DNA from: a virus
Virus record (IMG/VR): IMGVR_UViG_3300022602_000110
Coordinates: 1-57,295 of that record
Reading direction: 5' to 3' (one strand)
Length of the DNA stretch: 57,295 nucleotides
The translations under genes were made by a program, and so were the position numbers. The stretch's first letter is position 1. Each line of letters starts with the position of its first letter. Under the pieces are notes generated by a model. That model did not search any database. It was not told the DNA's origin and was given only the letters and a program-made list of their open reading frames with translations. This document shows positions 1 to 8,499 of the stretch, one piece after another.

Positions 1-561
1 AGCGGCCATGATTTCTGCTTCGATATCAATACCTTGTTGTGCTTGTGCGTCTTGAGCGGCCTCAAAAGTCCAACGTGCGCTTAGTTTACGAGACTTAGCT
101 TCAACTGGAGCTTTCAAGATTTGAATGCTCATTCTGTTACCTGGTTGACCTTCTAGCTGGCTTGTTGCGGCCGCTTTAGGTGTTGTAGGATTGTTGTTAC
201 CAGAATAAGCCTGTGCAATCTTGAATGGGCTTAATGCTTCTTCACCTGCTACAACTTCAGTGCTGGTATCAGCATAACGAACACGTAGAGTATGAATTTG
301 TCCAACTGGACCTGTCATAGGTTGAACGCCAATGATTTCGTTAGCAATAACGGTTGGCATAACACGACGGATTACTGGAAGAATAACGCGATTTAAAGTT
401 GCGATATTACCAGAACTTGTAGCACCTGCTGTTGCGGCTTCTGCTAGATACTTACGTGTATTTTCTAAGCAAACTTGCATAGAAGAACGACGGGTACCTT
501 GTAGGCCTTCAAGCAGAGCGTCTTTGGTCTCTGACCATCTTTCATTTAATAATTGTGACAT
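1..561 (-). CDS. gp23: Major capsid protein gp23, N-terminal part (cut by window edge)
   Basis: The main shell subunit of a T4-like head; it assembles around the scaffold and is trimmed by the gp21 protease. The frame is open from the ATG at 561 to the window edge (187 codons). The N-terminus contains CLENTRKYLAEAATAGA, followed by a GNIATLNRVILPVIRRV stretch, both typical of gp23. T4 gp21 cuts after L/I-x-E, so LAE at residues 39-41 is a likely maturation site (inference). A clear AAGGAGA ribosome site precedes the ATG. It follows the scaffold gene with a 22-nt gap, the standard 20-21-22-23 order. The C-terminal half lies outside the window. Confidence 0.93.
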   Translation of the reverse strand, partial: MSQLLNERWSETKDALLEGLQGTRRSSMQVCLENTRKYLAEAATAGATSSGNIATLNRVILPVIRRVMPTVIANEIIGVQPMTGPVGQIHTLRVRYADTSTEVVAGEEALSPFKIAQAYSGNNNPTTPKAAATSQLEGQPGNRMSIQILKAPVEAKSRKLSARWTFEAAQDAQAQQGIDIEAEIMAA

Positions 562-583
562 TTAATAGTCTCCTTGAATATAA

Positions 584-1690
584 TTATTTTAGGCCCGCTA
601 ACTTGCGGATGTCTAAGATGTTATCTAAGCCTACCGCGGGTTTAGCTTCGCGATCACCAGTAACTTCAGTGCTTTCATTTATCATCGCTTTAGCAGGTTT
701 TTGTTCTGCCTTAACAACTTTATGAGTTGCGCCTTCCATAACTGCGGGTAGGTATTTCTCAAAAGCAGTAGCAAGTTTAGGAGTTTGTACGCTCTCTAAA
801 AGGTCTTGCATAATTGCCTTTTTGTCAGCACTTAGTGGTGCTAACATCTCGCTCATTACAGCTTTACGCTCAGCTTGGTCTTTCTGAATACGGATTTCTC
901 TTTCTTTAGATTCGACCAGTTGTGCTTTTTCTGTAATTGCTGTCTGTGCTTCAGCTAACGCTTGTTCTTTCTGAGCAAGAACTTTTAAAAGTTTTGCTGT
1001 TTCAGATTTCTCATTTAGATAGCTTGTGCTGTACTCTTGTGCAAATGCTTCAAACATTTTACGTCCGAAGCTGTTCTGACGAGCTGAATCGATATCTTCT
1101 TTCAATTGCTTGATTTCTGATTTCAATTGTGAACCAACTGCTTCTTGAACAACTTTTGAACTTCTTTGAATGAAACGTGCTTTAATATCTTCAAACTTGC
1201 TTTTCGCTTCACGTACTAACTTAACTTTCGTTTCAGCTAGATCACGCTTGTCTACTGCAAATTCTTGGATTTCTTTTGCTAGTGCAGTTACAATGAACTG
1301 TTCTAGTTTACCAAAATTCTCAGCAACTTTTTGACGGTCACTTTGGAATTCGTGCATTTCTTTTGTTAGCTGTTTTAATACAAATGATTCCATTACTTTA
1401 GCATCTGTATCCATCTTGTTATGATAGGCAACTTTAGCTTCTGCTAGAGCTTTTCTATCTTCAACAAGTTCAGCCATCTCTGCGGCCAATCGCTCGCTTA
1501 CTAATTTGTCAAGTCCTTCAACAATCTGCGCCTTATCGTGCGCATACTTTTGTGCAAACTCTTCTCTTAGTTCAGCGGTGACTTGGTCGCGGTTTTCTTG
1601 AATCTTAGCGTTAAAAGCTTCTTGAATCTCAGAACCAACTTGTTCTGACATCACGCCACTTTCGACTAATTGTTTGAATGCGTCCAACAT
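584..1690 (-). CDS. gp22: Prohead scaffold core protein gp22
   Basis: Main internal scaffold on which the capsid shell assembles; in T4 it is degraded by gp21 before DNA packaging. The 368-residue product is almost entirely charged, Glu/Lys/Gln/Ala-rich helix with no Cys, consistent with long coiled coils from about residue 20 to 300. Similarity to T4 gp22 (269 aa) is mostly in composition and gene position, between protease gp21 and capsid gp23. A GTG at 1693 directly precedes the ATG at 1690; the ATG was chosen because it sits 8 nt from an AAGGAG ribosome site. The C-terminal tail (ILDIRKLAGLK) is a conserved-looking end, perhaps contacting the shell (inference). Confidence 0.88.
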   Translation of the reverse strand: MLDAFKQLVESGVMSEQVGSEIQEAFNAKIQENRDQVTAELREEFAQKYAHDKAQIVEGLDKLVSERLAAEMAELVEDRKALAEAKVAYHNKMDTDAKVMESFVLKQLTKEMHEFQSDRQKVAENFGKLEQFIVTALAKEIQEFAVDKRDLAETKVKLVREAKSKFEDIKARFIQRSSKVVQEAVGSQLKSEIKQLKEDIDSARQNSFGRKMFEAFAQEYSTSYLNEKSETAKLLKVLAQKEQALAEAQTAITEKAQLVESKEREIRIQKDQAERKAVMSEMLAPLSADKKAIMQDLLESVQTPKLATAFEKYLPAVMEGATHKVVKAEQKPAKAMINESTEVTGDREAKPAVGLDNILDIRKLAGLK

Positions 1691-1702
1691 CACTGTTTCT
1701 CC

Positions 1703-2338
1703 TTATTTTAACCCTTGGATAATCTTGAGCATTGATTCTCTAAGATATTTCTGGGCTTTCGGATCTTCTTTTACCTCTTGCGCAACCCTCCAAGCATAAT
1801 AACCACCTTTATTATTCATAAGGTGTTCATATACCGGTGTAGGATAAGCTCCTGGCGCACTAGGTTGAGCAACTATGTCTACTGTAATAATTTCAAATTC
1901 AGCTACTTCGCCTGTAGATTCGTTAACGTTTCCGCTACCGCGACTACTAACGCCAAGTTTTACACCGCTTTCAAGCATAGTACGAACAAGTTGTCCCATC
2001 GGGGTAGGAAGAATTTTCATCTTCCCATAGCCATTAGGACCATCCATCCACATATCTGTAATCATGTGGCTTACACGGTCCAAATTTACTTTTAAATCAT
2101 CTGGATGGTCAACTTCACCTAAAACAGAATATCCGTTCTTGATTTGATCATTTAACGTCATTACAGCGTTTGTAATCTCTGTTACAGGATACACACGTTG
2201 ATTAGCGTTACGAATACCACCCTGGATAGCAATACCTTTTAAGTAAAGGTTTTTCTTACCCATTTCCTCAGCCTCGTGTAATTCAACACGAGCCTGATCG
2301 AAACTTAGGTGTTCTCTTAGATATGAAGTTGGTTTCAT
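1703..2338 (-). CDS. gp21: Prohead core maturation protease gp21
   Basis: Serine protease of the T4 prohead core, which cleaves scaffold, core proteins and capsid during head maturation. The 211-residue length matches T4 gp21 (212 aa). The family signature GEVDHP puts the catalytic His near residue 78, and LGVSSRGSG supplies the catalytic Ser at 131 or 132. A downstream ITVDIVAQPSAPGA segment is also typical of this herpesvirus-assemblin-like fold. It is preceded by the acidic core protein (12-nt gap) and followed by gp22, as expected. The ribosome site (GAGAAA) is modest. Confidence 0.94.
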   Translation of the reverse strand: MKPTSYLREHLSFDQARVELHEAEEMGKKNLYLKGIAIQGGIRNANQRVYPVTEITNAVMTLNDQIKNGYSVLGEVDHPDDLKVNLDRVSHMITDMWMDGPNGYGKMKILPTPMGQLVRTMLESGVKLGVSSRGSGNVNESTGEVAEFEIITVDIVAQPSAPGAYPTPVYEHLMNNKGGYYAWRVAQEVKEDPKAQKYLRESMLKIIQGLK

Positions 2339-2350
2339 CTATTTCTCTAA

Positions 2351-3385
2351 TTATTGCTTCTTGTCAACGATAGACTTGTTGCTACCAATGCTAGTTTGAC
2401 CAGCTTTGTCGCCTGTACCAGAACCTACTGGACCTGGAGTCTTATTGTTGTTTGGATAACCAGAACCTTGTTTTTCTAGTTTAGCGCCGTCTTGCATTCC
2501 AGACTTAGATGAGCTAGAAATGTTTTTAGTTACACCTTTAGTAAATTCGCCTTTTGTAGCGCCTACTAAACCACGTGAACCTTTATCAGCATTTGGGCTT
2601 GTACCAGTCATTTCACCAACGCCTAAGTCACCTTGAGCGATATTGTGTGGACGTGCATCTGATGTTGGTTTACCTTTACCAGAACTTGTTGGGCTACGGC
2701 CTTCAACAGGAGCAGGATAGTTTTCGCCTGTGCCAGCACCTAGGTTTTTACCTTGCTGTTTCATAGCGTTACCTTGCCAGTCGTTACCAACTTTTTCACG
2801 GTATTCACGAGTAAATTCACGACCTTCCATTGCTGGCATCATGTCTTCATCTTCCATGTCGCCGCCTTCTTCATCGCCGCCCATGTCGTCTTCTGCGTCA
2901 TCTTTACCTTCGATGTCGTCTAAAGCATGACCGTGGATATCAGGATCTTTTTCTTCTTCGTGTTCTTCGCCAGCTAATAGAGCTTCGAATTCAGCTTTCA
3001 ACTCTTCTAGAGCATCTTCTAAATCCATAACTTTATCTTCTAGGTCGCCTTCTCCACCTTCTTCGCCGCCGAATTCATCTTCGCCGTCATCTTCACCACC
3101 AAATGGATCTTCTTCACCATCAGCATCCATAGCATCATGGTCTTCGATTCCACTAACTAGATCATCAGAGGCATCGCCGCCGATTTCAAGTGTAGTATCT
3201 TCTTCAACAGACTCATCTTCCTGTTCTTCGGAATCTTCGTCCATCTCTTCTTCTGCTTCTTCAGCAATTAAATTTTCATAAATTTCTCTAGATTTCTCTA
3301 CAACTAGTTCATGGAAAAGCTCGTTGGCTTTCTCATGTTCTTCGTTAACAAGAAGATCTAATAGTTGTTCAAACTTGTTAGACAT
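2351..3385 (-). CDS. Hyperacidic prohead core protein (gp67/gp68 position)
   Basis: The 344-residue protein lies between portal and protease genes, where T4 has core genes 67 and 68. The first 45 residues form a helix (KFEQLLDLLVNEEHEKANEL and following), resembling the short gp67-like N-terminal module. Residues about 45-185 are extremely rich in Asp and Glu with Gly and Met, and the C-terminal 150 residues are Gly/Ser/Lys/Asn-rich and probably unstructured. A strong AAGGAG site precedes the ATG. By position and acidity it is probably an internal core component removed or trimmed by gp21. It is several times longer than T4 gp67 (about 80 aa), so it may combine the 67 and 68 roles (inference). 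Confidence 0.7.
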   Translation of the reverse strand: MSNKFEQLLDLLVNEEHEKANELFHELVVEKSREIYENLIAEEAEEEMDEDSEEQEDESVEEDTTLEIGGDASDDLVSGIEDHDAMDADGEEDPFGGEDDGEDEFGGEEGGEGDLEDKVMDLEDALEELKAEFEALLAGEEHEEEKDPDIHGHALDDIEGKDDAEDDMGGDEEGGDMEDEDMMPAMEGREFTREYREKVGNDWQGNAMKQQGKNLGAGTGENYPAPVEGRSPTSSGKGKPTSDARPHNIAQGDLGVGEMTGTSPNADKGSRGLVGATKGEFTKGVTKNISSSSKSGMQDGAKLEKQGSGYPNNNKTPGPVGSGTGDKAGQTSIGSNKSIVDKKQ

Positions 3386-3575
3386 TGCGGGTTCTCCTTA
3401 ATTAGTTTGCGCGGCAAGGCTGTCATATGCTGTATTTACAGCGGTTATGTTATACTTATGTGAAATAGGCCAAAAACGAGCCGTTTTGACCTTAGATGTC
3501 GAATTTTTTGTTCGACTTTTGAATTTTTTGTTAAAAATATTTAAGTTTTCTAACAAAAAGTTATCTGAATAGTTA
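3386..3575 (-). promoter_or_regulatory. Structured leader upstream of the acidic core gene, with a degenerate late promoter
   Basis: This 190-nt gap has no gene. On the minus strand it holds TGTAAATA (3433-3440), one mismatch from the T4 late octamer, placed to start RNA about 40 nt before the core gene; this octamer also sits in a perfect GCTGTA-AA-TACAGC inverted repeat. Further upstream are AAAACG-GCT-CGTTTT, GTCGAA-N7-TTCGAC, and two direct copies of AACAAAAAATTC. No U-tract follows the hairpins, so a terminator is not supported. Likely a regulated late start inside the head operon; moderate to low certainty. Confidence 0.4.
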
Positions 3576-3824
3576 TTATTGTACAGGTTGCTGTTGCTCT
3601 TCAGGAATTTTGTACATAGCTTGAACTAATTCTAAATCCTCTTTTTGCTCTTGTTCACGTGCATCACCTGCTTTTCTTAAGTTATTTAACATCTTAAGAG
3701 TAAGTCTAGTTTTACGTAAATCCTTTGAAGTAATGACAGAACTATCGTGTTTAGGGTCGAACCTATCTACACTAGGCATTTCTTCCGAGTCTTTGTTAAA
3801 GTAAATGAATTCGTTTAATAGCAT
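3576..3824 (-). CDS. Small conserved protein between portal and prohead core genes
   Basis: An 82-residue product, beginning MLLNEFIYFNKDSEEMPSVD. The frame is open for 30 more codons into the portal gene, but ATG 3824 lies just past the portal stop and is the sensible start. The central part (FDPKHDSSVITSKDLRKTRL, then TLKMLNNLRKAGDAREQE) is basic, helical and well ordered, and the C-terminus is Gln/Glu/Pro-rich. It sits where T4 encodes the 80-aa core protein gp67, but it is not acidic like gp67. It resembles short proteins found after gene 20 in environmental T4-like phages. Function unknown; a role in portal or core assembly is an inference from position. Confidence 0.7.
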   Translation of the reverse strand: MLLNEFIYFNKDSEEMPSVDRFDPKHDSSVITSKDLRKTRLTLKMLNNLRKAGDAREQEQKEDLELVQAMYKIPEEQQQPVQ

Positions 3825-3840
3825 GACTATATTTACCAAA

Positions 3841-5574
3841 TTAAACAGGACCTGCGCTGTTACCACCGCCCCCGGCGCCTGGACTAGATCCGGCGCCCGG
3901 AACAGGAGCCGCACCTGGTTCTGGCTCTAAACCGCCTTCCATCCCCTCTGGAGGAGGCATACTTTGTGATAGATCTTGTATATCACTTTCCATGCCGTTA
4001 GCAGTAACACCTGCAGAACGTAGTTCTGAAAGTGCTGGTAATTTGTTCTCAGAAAGACCATTTTCTTCTTTCCACATTTGTTCGTTTTCGCTAATTTCTT
4101 CAGCAGTCATACCTAAGAAACGTTTCATAGCAAAGCGTTTGCTCATGAAAGGTACAGCAACTAGTGTACTAAAAGTTCCAACACGAGCTGTATCCATTTC
4201 TGCTTGACGATATGACGCAAAGTTTTGCGGAGGATTAAATTTTAAATCAAAGATGTTAGGATCAAAGTTAATACCTTTATTGAACATGTACTGTTTGAAT
4301 TCGCTATCAAACGTCTCGTTCATTAAACTTTGTAGTCGTTCGCAGTATTTGTTGAATCGTAACTCTTGTATATAGGCTGTCCCAACTCGTCCATCATTGA
4401 AGGAGCTTCCTCCGTCATCCGGACCAGTTGGTAGATAAGAGCTAGGAATACGTAAAGCTCTAAACAATTTATTAGTAAAGTAGCGTAAGTCATCAATTTC
4501 ACCTAAGTTAGTACCGCCTGGCAAAATTTCAACTTTACTACCGCGACCTTCTGCCGTTTGTGGGAAGAAATAATCTTCGTTAATGCTTAAAGGATTATAG
4601 CTCGAATCAATAACGCTCGCTCCGCCTCCGGTAACAGATGGTATTCTGCGTTGGTTAACTTCATTTTTAACACGCTCAACAAAAGACATAGCCAAGTGGC
4701 TAGGCATGTTACCAACGTCAATATAGAATACACGTCGCTCTGGAGCACGTTGTACACGGTAGATAATGATAGCATCTTCTAATAACTCCTTCTGCTTGTA
4801 TACTTTAAAAATGTTTTCTAAAATACTATTACCAAAAGGGAAGTTGTTGTCTAATCCTTCACTCATACTAATATGAATGACATGTTTAGCATCGATTGCC
4901 CATTGATTCTGATTAATACCAAAACGGCCTCCTGCTGATTGAGGATAAGCACCAACCATACCTTGTTGATGTGATCCACCAGTTACATAGGCTGTACCGC
5001 CAGGGGTAGCGTTTTGATTACTAGGATTAATTTGTGTTACAGTTAGGTTCTGAAAATTGATATTTAGGTCACGAATTACGTATTGTTCGGGTTTTTTACC
5101 GTCACTTTCGTTAACAATAATCTTGTCTACTTTACTAGGATCTACGTACATCCATGCCTGTGTTTCGGGATCTCGAACAAAGAAAGCATCACCAAATTTA
5201 AAACAGTTACGAACAATTTTAAAGATACGATTAGTAAATTTGTTTAGTTTTGTCCACTGTTGTAGATACTTTTTAATGATTTTAATTTCAGAACTAGTTG
5301 CTTGTTCTTTGAAAAAGATTTCAAAAGGTGTAGCATTTTCTTCATTTGTTTGTGAACAGAACTCGGCTAAAATATCTAAAGCCGCATTAACTTCTGAATC
5401 GCTATCCATTGTATCGTATTGACTATATCGCTCAAGACGATTTGGATGTCCGCTATAAACATCTGGTAGATAACTAGAGTAATTAGATCTACTACCTGTA
5501 GGCATTGAAGAGCCCGAAATTGGACTCATTGAGCCTGTTACATTAACTGGTGTGAAGTATTTTTTCCAAGACAT
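3841..5574 (-). CDS. gp20: Portal vertex protein gp20
   Basis: Dodecameric portal through which DNA is packaged and to which the tail attaches; it also nucleates head assembly in T4. The 577 residues (T4: 524) contain gp20-family stretches such as SQYDTMDSDSEVNAALDILA near residue 55, FKFGDAFFVRD near 125, and YFTNKLFRALRIPSSYLPTG near 380. The N-terminus is Gly/Ser-rich and the last 45 residues are Pro/Gly-rich and probably flexible. The ATG lies 2 nt after the tape-measure stop codon, so the two are almost certainly co-transcribed and perhaps translationally coupled; no strong ribosome site is visible. Confidence 0.95.
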   Translation of the reverse strand: MSWKKYFTPVNVTGSMSPISGSSMPTGSRSNYSSYLPDVYSGHPNRLERYSQYDTMDSDSEVNAALDILAEFCSQTNEENATPFEIFFKEQATSSEIKIIKKYLQQWTKLNKFTNRIFKIVRNCFKFGDAFFVRDPETQAWMYVDPSKVDKIIVNESDGKKPEQYVIRDLNINFQNLTVTQINPSNQNATPGGTAYVTGGSHQQGMVGAYPQSAGGRFGINQNQWAIDAKHVIHISMSEGLDNNFPFGNSILENIFKVYKQKELLEDAIIIYRVQRAPERRVFYIDVGNMPSHLAMSFVERVKNEVNQRRIPSVTGGGASVIDSSYNPLSINEDYFFPQTAEGRGSKVEILPGGTNLGEIDDLRYFTNKLFRALRIPSSYLPTGPDDGGSSFNDGRVGTAYIQELRFNKYCERLQSLMNETFDSEFKQYMFNKGINFDPNIFDLKFNPPQNFASYRQAEMDTARVGTFSTLVAVPFMSKRFAMKRFLGMTAEEISENEQMWKEENGLSENKLPALSELRSAGVTANGMESDIQDLSQSMPPPEGMEGGLEPEPGAAPVPGAGSSPGAGGGGNSAGPV

Positions 5575-5576
5575 AA

Positions 5577-8426
5577 TTATCTAGCGAATAGGTTCCCGTT
5601 TAGAGCTTTAGTTGCATCTACTGTGTTTTTGGCATGATCTGCGGTATCACGAATATATTTCAACATATCTGCTGTTTGTTTATTTAACGTTTGTAGCTCG
5701 GCAACTAAACTTTTCCCTTGCTCTGCTGTCATATGAGATGTGGTAAGATTTGTAGTTACATTAGTAACTTTTTCTTGAATCGATTTGCTAAAGTTATTAA
5801 CCATATCATCAAAAGATGGTGCTTTTGTATCTTTACCTTTATCAGATTCAGTGCCATTCCAAAGTTGACTTGCTTTGGAACTGATATTTTTGAATATATC
5901 GCTTGCTCCGCTCATTGGATTCATTGCATTTTGCATAGCAGACAAATCCATTGTTCCGGGCATCTGTAATTGATTATTTGGTATGATACTTCCTGCGGTG
6001 TCAGGTTTCATAATTTCCGGACCGTTTTCACCTACCCAATAAGGCTGTCCTGGTTTAACTGGACCACCTTCAGCGCGAGCTTCTAATGCTTTCTTCTTGG
6101 CTTTTGCTTCTTCACCTTGGAAATAGTCTGCTTCATTTTGAATTCTGTCTTCTTCTGCTTTCTTGCCTAGGTTTGATAAAATGCCACCGCCCAATATGTT
6201 GGGCAATACTGCACCTAGTCCCTTGGCCGCAAGTTCAACACCGCGAGCTACACCGTCTTCGATATGATCAACAACGCCCATCTTTTTAAAGTTTTCGTCG
6301 TCTTGTTTTTTGTAGTCTTTGATGTCGACATGAGGAACTGCTGTAGCTTTCTGCAAATCAGCATCTGATCTTTTTTGTTCAAGTTCTTTTTGTTTTGCTT
6401 CTGCGTCTGCTTTAGCTTTCGGATCGTCTTGTAGCGTAGCAACGTTGGCTTTTTTCTTTTCGAGTTCAGCTGTTTTAAGTTTTTCTTCGTCCATCTGACG
6501 TTGAATTGCTATTATCTTATCTTTATCTTTGCCAGCGGCTTCGGCTTGTTTTTGTAAATTTGCAAGATTATTTTTTGATTCTTGAATTTTCTTATCGTAA
6601 TACTCTTTGTCCTGTCCGGCCGCTAGATCTTCAAGTGCTTGTTTCTTCCCAGCATTGGCCATCTCTTCGCGTTTTACTTCAGCAACTGCATCGTAGGCTT
6701 TTTTCTCGGTATCTAATTTATCTTTATCTGCTTTAGCATCACTTTCTGTATACCAAGGAATAATTGCTTTCTTAACCTCGATCAGCATTAACTTTAGATA
6801 GTAGGTTAGGTCGTTAACAATCTTTGCTCTGCCTTCCTCACTGAACATGTTTTGTACAAATTCGCCCATCATTTTAGCCAATTTAGCTATAGCTTCTTTA
6901 ATCGCGGGCATGTTATTTGTTACAAAATCAGTAAAAGATTTTGCCATCTCTTGCATCATTGGAACAACTAAATTGATCACAGGTAGCAATGAAGAATATA
7001 ATAATTCGCCTAATTGTTTAAATGCTTTATCAGTTTCTGCGGCACGGGCGGCTGTACTTTTTTGTTGATCTTCTTGTTCTTTTTTAATGTCATTGATACT
7101 CTTTTGGTAAGCATCCATTGACGTGATACCGGCACGTTCCTTATCTGCCGCGAATCCAATTACACCTGATAAATTCTTTGTTGCATCAGATGCTATGCCA
7201 ATTACACCGGTGTATTGTTTAGATTCTTTTTGTGCATCGAGAATACTCTTACCTAAGTTATCTGTCGCTTCTTTTGAAGTAGCGCCATATTGCTTAACAA
7301 TCTTTGTATGGTTTGCAATGTCGCCTGCTAGTTTTGGCATCATTGCTTGCAGATCTCGACCAGCGTCGGTCATTGGACCAACTCCAAGTTGCGAGCTCTT
7401 GACCATGTCGGCACCTGCTTTACCGTACATGTTGGTCATTTGTGTCAAGCTAGACTCAACAGCTTCTCTATCTTCTTTAGACAGCGTGTTTAAATATGCT
7501 TTCCAGTTTGCTTCTTGTGCTTCTTCTTCAGCAACTTTCTCAGCTTCTTCTCGGCTCTTTCCAGTTATCTGTGTTATTAAATCTAATTCTTTACCGTAGT
7601 CAGCGATTTTCTTGGTAACCAAAGCAGTATTATTCATTTCTTCTTTAGTTAGGCCACCGCGCACTCTAATGTAGCTACCAGTTAAATCATTAATGTCTTT
7701 AAAACTAAATCCCAATGCCAGTAACTGATCACCTAATGGAGATTGTATCAGTGCTTTATTAATTTTAACAAATGCTTCTGCACCTTTATTCACGTTGCCC
7801 GATAGTTGTAAAAATACATCTCTGTTCTTTCCAGCAACTTCTTGAAATTCGTTTAATGTTAGACCTAGTCCTAATGCACTGGATCTAATGTCTGAAAGTG
7901 TCCCGCCAAAGTTTACACCTATCTTTGTTAAATCTTTATAGCTTTCGTATTCTTGTTCTTGTATCTGTACCAGTTTGGCAAACATGTCAAAGACACCGCC
8001 AATGATAGGAATAGCATCAAATGCTTTAACAAAGTCGCTTAGTTTACCTTGACCATCAATAAGTCCTTCACCGAAGTTGGTTAGATTAGAAGCAGTATCT
8101 AATGCACCTTTTACTAAACCACCTAGGACACCGCCAACCATGCCGGCCGCTTTTGTTAAAGGATTTAGCTCTTTAACAACATTCATTGCACCATCGGCAA
8201 CACTTTCAAGTCCTTTTTTAGCATCTTTAGAAGCGTTATTTCCAGCACCGTCCGGTTGTCCAGCTTTGCCCATATTCTTGGACATTGCATCTAACTGTTT
8301 GTTGGTTTGAACAATAAACTGGCCTTGCTTTTGTACAGCGGCCAACAGGGCTTTGAGCGTGGCTTCGGTTGCCGCGTTGTTTAATTCTACTGGTTCACTG
8401 CCAATTGTGCCGGTTACATCTGCCAT
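5577..8426 (-). CDS. Tail tape-measure protein (probable)
   Basis: A 949-residue product with the architecture of a phage tape measure: long helical and coiled-coil stretches (especially residues 590-700, Lys/Glu/Gln/Ala-rich), several hydrophobic segments (around 85-115, 140-155, 485-505, 740-760), and near residues 780-810 the GGPV...PYWVGENGPEIMKP motif seen toward the C-terminus of many tape-measure proteins. It has no clear sequence similarity to T4 gp29 that can be seen by eye. Context agrees: the divergent neighbour is a gp26-like gene with a predicted frameshift partner, as tail assembly chaperones often flank the tape measure. It precedes gp20 in one operon. At roughly 1.5 angstrom per residue it would suit a tail near 140 nm (inference). 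Confidence 0.75.
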   Translation of the reverse strand: MADVTGTIGSEPVELNNAATEATLKALLAAVQKQGQFIVQTNKQLDAMSKNMGKAGQPDGAGNNASKDAKKGLESVADGAMNVVKELNPLTKAAGMVGGVLGGLVKGALDTASNLTNFGEGLIDGQGKLSDFVKAFDAIPIIGGVFDMFAKLVQIQEQEYESYKDLTKIGVNFGGTLSDIRSSALGLGLTLNEFQEVAGKNRDVFLQLSGNVNKGAEAFVKINKALIQSPLGDQLLALGFSFKDINDLTGSYIRVRGGLTKEEMNNTALVTKKIADYGKELDLITQITGKSREEAEKVAEEEAQEANWKAYLNTLSKEDREAVESSLTQMTNMYGKAGADMVKSSQLGVGPMTDAGRDLQAMMPKLAGDIANHTKIVKQYGATSKEATDNLGKSILDAQKESKQYTGVIGIASDATKNLSGVIGFAADKERAGITSMDAYQKSINDIKKEQEDQQKSTAARAAETDKAFKQLGELLYSSLLPVINLVVPMMQEMAKSFTDFVTNNMPAIKEAIAKLAKMMGEFVQNMFSEEGRAKIVNDLTYYLKLMLIEVKKAIIPWYTESDAKADKDKLDTEKKAYDAVAEVKREEMANAGKKQALEDLAAGQDKEYYDKKIQESKNNLANLQKQAEAAGKDKDKIIAIQRQMDEEKLKTAELEKKKANVATLQDDPKAKADAEAKQKELEQKRSDADLQKATAVPHVDIKDYKKQDDENFKKMGVVDHIEDGVARGVELAAKGLGAVLPNILGGGILSNLGKKAEEDRIQNEADYFQGEEAKAKKKALEARAEGGPVKPGQPYWVGENGPEIMKPDTAGSIIPNNQLQMPGTMDLSAMQNAMNPMSGASDIFKNISSKASQLWNGTESDKGKDTKAPSFDDMVNNFSKSIQEKVTNVTTNLTTSHMTAEQGKSLVAELQTLNKQTADMLKYIRDTADHAKNTVDATKALNGNLFAR

Positions 8427-8451
8427 TGTTTTTCCTGGGGTTATATAGGTA

Positions 8452-8459
8452 CATAAATA
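8452..8459 (+). promoter_or_regulatory. Late-type promoter CATAAATA for the gp26-like gene
   Basis: CATAAATA differs at one position from the T4 late octamer TATAAATA. It would start RNA near 8465, about 35 nt before the ATG at 8500. The same variant occurs before the gp6 gene at 24383, which supports it as a genuine local form recognised by gp55. Confidence 0.55.
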
Positions 8460-8479
8460 ATATGATACTTACTCAAAGT

Positions 8480-8487
8480 TATTTATC
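8480..8487 (-). promoter_or_regulatory. Late-type promoter GATAAATA for the tape measure and head operon
   Basis: On the minus strand GATAAATA is one mismatch from TATAAATA and would start RNA near 8474, about 48 nt upstream of the tape-measure ATG. It lies 20 nt from the opposing plus-strand octamer, so the two would fire divergently with overlapping transcripts. Confidence 0.5.
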
Positions 8488-8499
8488 GGAGATAAAACC

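Noticed and set aside
3448-3456. Plus-strand TGTTATACT as a promoter
   Set aside because: It has no matching -35 at 16-18 nt and would transcribe antisense into the portal operon with no gene to serve.
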